A stretch of DNA of 64,000 nucleotides from an uncultured Prochlorococcus sp. (GTDB lineage: Bacteria > Cyanobacteriota > Cyanobacteriia > PCC-6307 > Cyanobiaceae): positions 1 through 64,000 of the forward strand of contig CACIYC010000005.1 in the NCBI GenBank assembly GCA_902590775.1, written 5' to 3'. This document shows positions 59,798-64,000 of this stretch, piece after piece. A program made the translations under genes and the position numbers. The notes beneath the pieces were generated by a model. The model had not been told where the DNA came from, ran no database searches, and worked only from the letters and a program-made list of their open reading frames with translations. Within the stretch, counting starts at the first letter, position 1. Each line of letters starts with the position of its first letter.

Positions 59798-61561
59798 TCA
59801 ATTTGCAGTTTTTTCTTCAGTCTCAAGCTGTTCAGTTGCTTTTTGTCTTTCCCATAATCTTTTGTAAATCCCCTCTATTCTTATCAATTTCTCATGAGTT
59901 CCTTCTTGGACTAACTTGCCTTCATTTAAAACTAATATTCGGTCGCAAGCCGCCGCCGCAGAAAGTTGATGGCTTATCATCACAATTGTTCTTTTGGTTT
60001 GTTTCCTAATAGATGAAAGAATTCCAGATGCTGTTTTATTGTCTACACTAGCCAATGCATCATCTAGAACAATTATTGGTGAGTTTATTAATAGAGCTCT
60101 TCCCAGGGCTGTCCTTTGACGTTGGCCACCACTAAGTGTGATCCCTCTCTCTCCTACTAGTGTTTTTAGCCCGTCAGGGAAACCTTTAATATCTTCATTG
60201 AGTTGAGCTTCTAATGCTGATTTCTTTACTTTTTCTATTGAAGAAAATGGATCCCCATATCTAATATTATTTTCCAATGTGTTTGTGAATAAATATCCTT
60301 CTTGAGGAACTAATGCAATATTCTTACGAAGCTGTTCAAGTTTTAAATCTGTAATGTCTACATTATCAAGAAATAGTTGATCTTTGGGAACACTTACCAT
60401 TCGACCTAAGGCTCTTGCAAGAGTTGTTTTTCCGCAGCCTACTGGTCCAACTATTGCTACAAGCTCTCCAGGATTAATGATAAAATTAATATTTTTCAAA
60501 GTTTTTGTGTTGCTATTCTCATAGCTTATTGATAGGCCTTTGGCTTCTAATTTTCCTTTAACAGAGCCCTTAAATGATTTGCTTTGATTATTATCTTTAA
60601 TGCTTGGCGTATTGCTTAATAATTCTTCTACCCTGTCAAGGCTAACTTGACCTAATTGAAAAGTGTTTAAGGTGAAACCTAATAGAGCCGTAGGGAAGAC
60701 CAATCTTTCGACATAAAGTATTAGTGCGATTAATCCCCCAATAGTTAAATAACCATTTTGTATAAGCCCACTTCCAAGGGCAAGTATTAGTAAAAGGGAA
60801 ATAGACGAAATACCTTGAAGTAATGGGAATAAAGTACTTGCAGTTTTGGCAAGATTAATTGCAGCTTTTTTGTAGTTTTTATTAAGAGATGAGAAGGCCT
60901 TAGATTCAGCCTTTTCCTGCCCATAGATTTTTATTGCGCTAATACCTGAAAGATCTTCTTGAATTAATTCGCTAAGCCTAGAAAGCGCTTCTTGTTGACG
61001 CTTTCTCTGGTTAACCATCCTTCCACCAAATAGTCTAACAATCCCTAGCATTAATGGATAAAGAGATACTGATGCGGCTGTAAGCCATGGATTTATGGCA
61101 ATCATTGCTGGAATGGTAAATGCATAAGCTAAGAAGGTATTTGTAAGACTTAAAATTGCGAATCCAAGCAATCTCCTGATATTTTCAATATCACTTGTTG
61201 CTCGAGTTATAACTTCACCACTGCCTATCTTTTGAACCCAGCTTGGATCTTGTATAAGCATATGATTAAAGAGTTTTTGTCTTAAATCAACTTCTACTTT
61301 TCTTCCAATCCCAAAAACAAGTTGCCTAGACCAAAGGCGGACTACTGCCATTAGACTCGCAAGGATAACTATCCATCCTGACTGTTTTAGAACATCATTA
61401 AAAGTAAAACCTTCTTTTAAAGCATCTACAACCCTACGAACTTCAAATGGAATTGCTACGCTCAAGACATTTACTATAACTAGACTTACAGCTCCTAGAA
61501 TTAATGTTTGCCTATGAGGCTTTAGATATCTCTTTATTAGATCAAACCTCAATGTTGCCAT
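59798..61561 (-). CDS. ABC transporter, fused permease/ATPase
   Basis: GPVGCGKTTLAR, LSGGQRQRTALGRALL, IIVLDDALASVD. Confidence 0.94.
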   Translation of the reverse strand: MATLRFDLIKRYLKPHRQTLILGAVSLVIVNVLSVAIPFEVRRVVDALKEGFTFNDVLKQSGWIVILASLMAVVRLWSRQLVFGIGRKVEVDLRQKLFNHMLIQDPSWVQKIGSGEVITRATSDIENIRRLLGFAILSLTNTFLAYAFTIPAMIAINPWLTAASVSLYPLMLGIVRLFGGRMVNQRKRQQEALSRLSELIQEDLSGISAIKIYGQEKAESKAFSSLNKNYKKAAINLAKTASTLFPLLQGISSISLLLILALGSGLIQNGYLTIGGLIALILYVERLVFPTALLGFTLNTFQLGQVSLDRVEELLSNTPSIKDNNQSKSFKGSVKGKLEAKGLSISYENSNTKTLKNINFIINPGELVAIVGPVGCGKTTLARALGRMVSVPKDQLFLDNVDITDLKLEQLRKNIALVPQEGYLFTNTLENNIRYGDPFSSIEKVKKSALEAQLNEDIKGFPDGLKTLVGERGITLSGGQRQRTALGRALLINSPIIVLDDALASVDNKTASGILSSIRKQTKRTIVMISHQLSAAAACDRILVLNEGKLVQEGTHEKLIRIEGIYKRLWERQKATEQLETEEKTAN

Positions 61562-61645
61562 GACTTCATTAGACTGACTATTAATTTAGTTTGCATTTGG
61601 TCAAAACGTGATTAAATCACTCTTTATATATTTGGATTTGTATTA

Positions 61646-61945
61646 ATGGAAGGTCAAAACCATCCTTTGTATTCAATCGATAGAGATCATGTAAATCGTT
61701 TATTGGCTAAAAAAGAACCTAATGAGAATGATTTGATTGATCTTGCGCGATTAATAAATAGATATGAAGGCTTCTCTGGAGCTAGTGATATACAGGCGGA
61801 TATGCTTAGGGTCTTAAATCTGTGGAATCTTACAAGAGAAGATCTTTTTTCAAAAACTCGGAAAATATGGAGGCAAGGATTTAGACCTGGTAATGATTCT
61901 GGAGAGATTGTTGGATCTGGTTTCGATACCTCTGAGAATAATTAA
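61646..61945 (+). CDS. DUF3288-like cyanobacterial protein
   Basis: HPLYSIDRDHVNRLLAKKEPNENDLIDLARLINRYEGFSGASDIQADMLRVLNLWNLTREDLF. Confidence 0.75.
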   Translation: MEGQNHPLYSIDRDHVNRLLAKKEPNENDLIDLARLINRYEGFSGASDIQADMLRVLNLWNLTREDLFSKTRKIWRQGFRPGNDSGEIVGSGFDTSENN

Positions 61946-62026
61946 TTAATGCGAGGTTTTTTTAAGACTAATCTTCCCTAAGGAGTAAATTTTAGTTAAT
62001 ACATTAAGTATTCATGCCCTTGTTAT

Positions 62027-62054
62027 AACCCGAGTGCAACGCACCCGGGTTTTT
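62027..62054 (+). terminator. Rho-independent terminator
   Basis: AACCCGaGTGC-aac-GCACcCGGGTT followed by TTT. Confidence 0.85.
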
Positions 62055-62076
62055 GTCTGAGTCCCATCCTTTTTTT

Positions 62077-63102
62077 ATGTCTATTGTTTCTTGGCCAAAA
62101 CTTCTCGAAAAGCTATTGGCGTCTCATGAACTTTCGTCAGTTGAAGCAAAAGCACTTATGAATGCTTGGCTTGATAATGAGCTTCTTCCCGTTCAAACTG
62201 GAGCTTTTTTAACTGCTTTAAGGGCTAAGCAAGTTACAGGGTTAGAACTTTCAACTATGGCAGAGGTCCTGAGAGAAGCTTGTTCTTTTTCATTTAGCGG
62301 TTCAGATGTATTCATGGTTGACACATGTGGGACTGGTGGGGATGGAGCAGATACTTTTAATATCTCAACTGCCGTAGCTTTTGTAGCGGCTTCTTGCGGT
62401 GTAACTATTGCCAAGCATGGTAATAGGAGTGCGAGTGGCAAGGTTGGTTCGGCAGATGTTTTAGAGGGGCTGGGACTCAAATTAAATGCGCCTTTCCAAG
62501 TGGTTTCTGATGCTATAGAAAGAACCAAAGTTACTTTTTTGTTTGCACCTGTTTGGCATTCTTCGTTAGTAAATTTGGCTCCATTGAGGAAAAGCTTGGG
62601 AGTTAGAACAATCTTTAATTTGCTTGGTCCTTTAGTTAATCCTTTTAGACCAAAAGCGCAGGTCTTAGGTGTTGCAAAACCTGAATTACTTGATCCAATG
62701 GCAGAGGCTTTAAAGAATTTGGGTTTAGAAAGAGCTGTGGTTGTTCATGGAGCAGGTGGGCTTGATGAGGCTTCTTTAGAAGGAATAAATCAAGTTAGGT
62801 TCCTTGAAAATGGGCAGATAAGTTCTGATGTTCTAGATATTAAAGAGTTAGGCCTCAGCCCTGCCTCAAATAATTCATTAAAAGGAGGTTCTCTTTCAAT
62901 GAATAAAGAGATTCTTATGTCGGTATTGCAAGGAAAAGGGACTCAAGCTCAAACAGAAGTTGTTGCTTTAAACTCAGCTTTAGTCCTTTGGGCTTCTGGA
63001 ATAGAAGTTGACTTAACTCAAGGTATCAAAATGGCTTTAAAAACTATAGAGATTTCTAAGCCATGGGATAAATTTAATGAATTAAAGAATTTTCTAAGTT
63101 GA
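62077..63102 (+). CDS. trpD: Anthranilate phosphoribosyltransferase
   Basis: [54 protein letters not shown]-track start 62053 overlaps the terminator, so 62077 preferred. Confidence 0.96.
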   Translation: MSIVSWPKLLEKLLASHELSSVEAKALMNAWLDNELLPVQTGAFLTALRAKQVTGLELSTMAEVLREACSFSFSGSDVFMVDTCGTGGDGADTFNISTAVAFVAASCGVTIAKHGNRSASGKVGSADVLEGLGLKLNAPFQVVSDAIERTKVTFLFAPVWHSSLVNLAPLRKSLGVRTIFNLLGPLVNPFRPKAQVLGVAKPELLDPMAEALKNLGLERAVVVHGAGGLDEASLEGINQVRFLENGQISSDVLDIKELGLSPASNNSLKGGSLSMNKEILMSVLQGKGTQAQTEVVALNSALVLWASGIEVDLTQGIKMALKTIEISKPWDKFNELKNFLS

Positions 63103-63131
63103 AAACTTAAAATTTTAGGAGTTTTAATTTA

Positions 63132-64000
63132 ATGCTTGATTCTATGCAAAAAGATACTGCGATTTTAATTTTGTCGGATGGCACGTTGATAGAAGGCAAA
63201 GCATTTGGCTATAGAGGAACTGTATTAGGGGAGATAGTTTTCAATACTGGTATTACTGGATACCAGGAAGTTTTGACTGATCCAAGTTATTTTGGGCAAT
63301 TAATAACATTTACTCACCCTGAGTTGGGAAATACTGGGATTAATTTTGAAGACCAAGAGTCTGATTCTTCCTCTGCAAAGGGAGTCGTTGCTAGAAGAAT
63401 TACATCTAAGCCAAGCAATTGGCGCTCTAGAAAAACCTTTGAAAGTTGGCTTGAAGAAGAGAAAGTTGTAGGTATTTGTGAAGTTGATACAAGAGCACTT
63501 GTTCGGATTTTAAGAAGTGCTGGGACTATGAATGCTGTTATATCTTCTGATGGATCTTTTTCTCCATCTGATTTATTGAAGAAGATTAAAAATCAACCCC
63601 TAATGAAGGGACTGAATTTGGCTGAAAAAGTTACTACAAAAAAAACTTATAAATGGGATGCAAGTTCAACAGTTGAATTTGATAAAAGAGTAATGAGGTC
63701 TGAAAAGGCACCTTTTAAGGTTGTAGCCATTGATTTTGGTATTAAGCGATCAATTCTTAATCGTTTAGTTTCGCATGGATGTGAAGTGGATGTTTTGCCT
63801 GCAAATGCTTGTTTCTCTGATGTTGTAAATCTAGAACCTGAAGGAATATTTTTCTCAAATGGCCCTGGTGATCCATCTGCAGTTAAAGAAGGAATATCTT
63901 TGGCTAAGAGACTAATCAAAGAAAAAAATTTGCCTATGTTTGGCATTTGCCTAGGGCATCAAATTATTGGCTTAGCATTAGGATGTGAGACTTTTAAACT
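63132..64000 (+). CDS. carA: Carbamoyl-phosphate synthase small subunit (partial, runs off the window)
   Basis: LILSDGTLIEGKAFGYRG, FNTGITGYQEVLTDPSY, VCEVDTRAL-like GICEVDTRALVRILR, FFSNGPGDPSAV, MFGICLGHQI. Confidence 0.96.
   Translation, partial: MLDSMQKDTAILILSDGTLIEGKAFGYRGTVLGEIVFNTGITGYQEVLTDPSYFGQLITFTHPELGNTGINFEDQESDSSSAKGVVARRITSKPSNWRSRKTFESWLEEEKVVGICEVDTRALVRILRSAGTMNAVISSDGSFSPSDLLKKIKNQPLMKGLNLAEKVTTKKTYKWDASSTVEFDKRVMRSEKAPFKVVAIDFGIKRSILNRLVSHGCEVDVLPANACFSDVVNLEPEGIFFSNGPGDPSAVKEGISLAKRLIKEKNLPMFGICLGHQIIGLALGCETFK

Noticed and set aside
62193-62528. Minus-strand ORF of 111 aa
   Set aside because: Antisense to trpD.
63647-63946. Minus-strand ORF of 99 aa
   Set aside because: Antisense to carA, whose plus-strand frame is open to the window end but was not listed.

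Overview
This AT-rich window has the gene content and style of a Prochlorococcus-like marine picocyanobacterial chromosome; that is inferred from content, with no database check. Recognisable anchors are: pstS plus pstC-pstA-pstB (7.0-11.6 kb); an NmrA-like protein; a SYLF-domain protein; DUF2862, DUF938, DUF4278, DUF3104, DUF1651, DUF3303 and DUF4912-type proteins; an SRAP/HMCES-like protein; a DCC-family protein; an SDR; a TauE/SafE permease; a glucosylglycerate synthesis and breakdown cluster (48.9-53.7 kb); an SLH/OprB-type porin; msrA; an ABC exporter; trpD; and the start of carA. There is a tRNA-Gly(CCC) and a tRNA-Pro(TGG). Between about 11.6 and 47 kb coding density is low and small, mostly membrane or hypothetical ORFs dominate. 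I saw no integrase, transposase, CRISPR array or rRNA. The most unusual signals are: (1) a near-perfect 194-bp inverted repeat flanking about 1.8 kb, each arm carrying a -10-like box and a 17-aa ORF; (2) three dispersed paralogous micro-genes, each preceded at the same distance by the motif TAGGTGTTAAGACGGACTT; (3) a stand-alone, LigA-like nucleotidyltransferase domain lacking the other ligase domains; (4) membrane-tethered GIY-YIG-like proteins, one apparently degenerate; (5) a gene set that could form a closed glucosylglycerate cycle; (6) a candidate ncRNA locus with opposed terminators and mutually exclusive hairpins.
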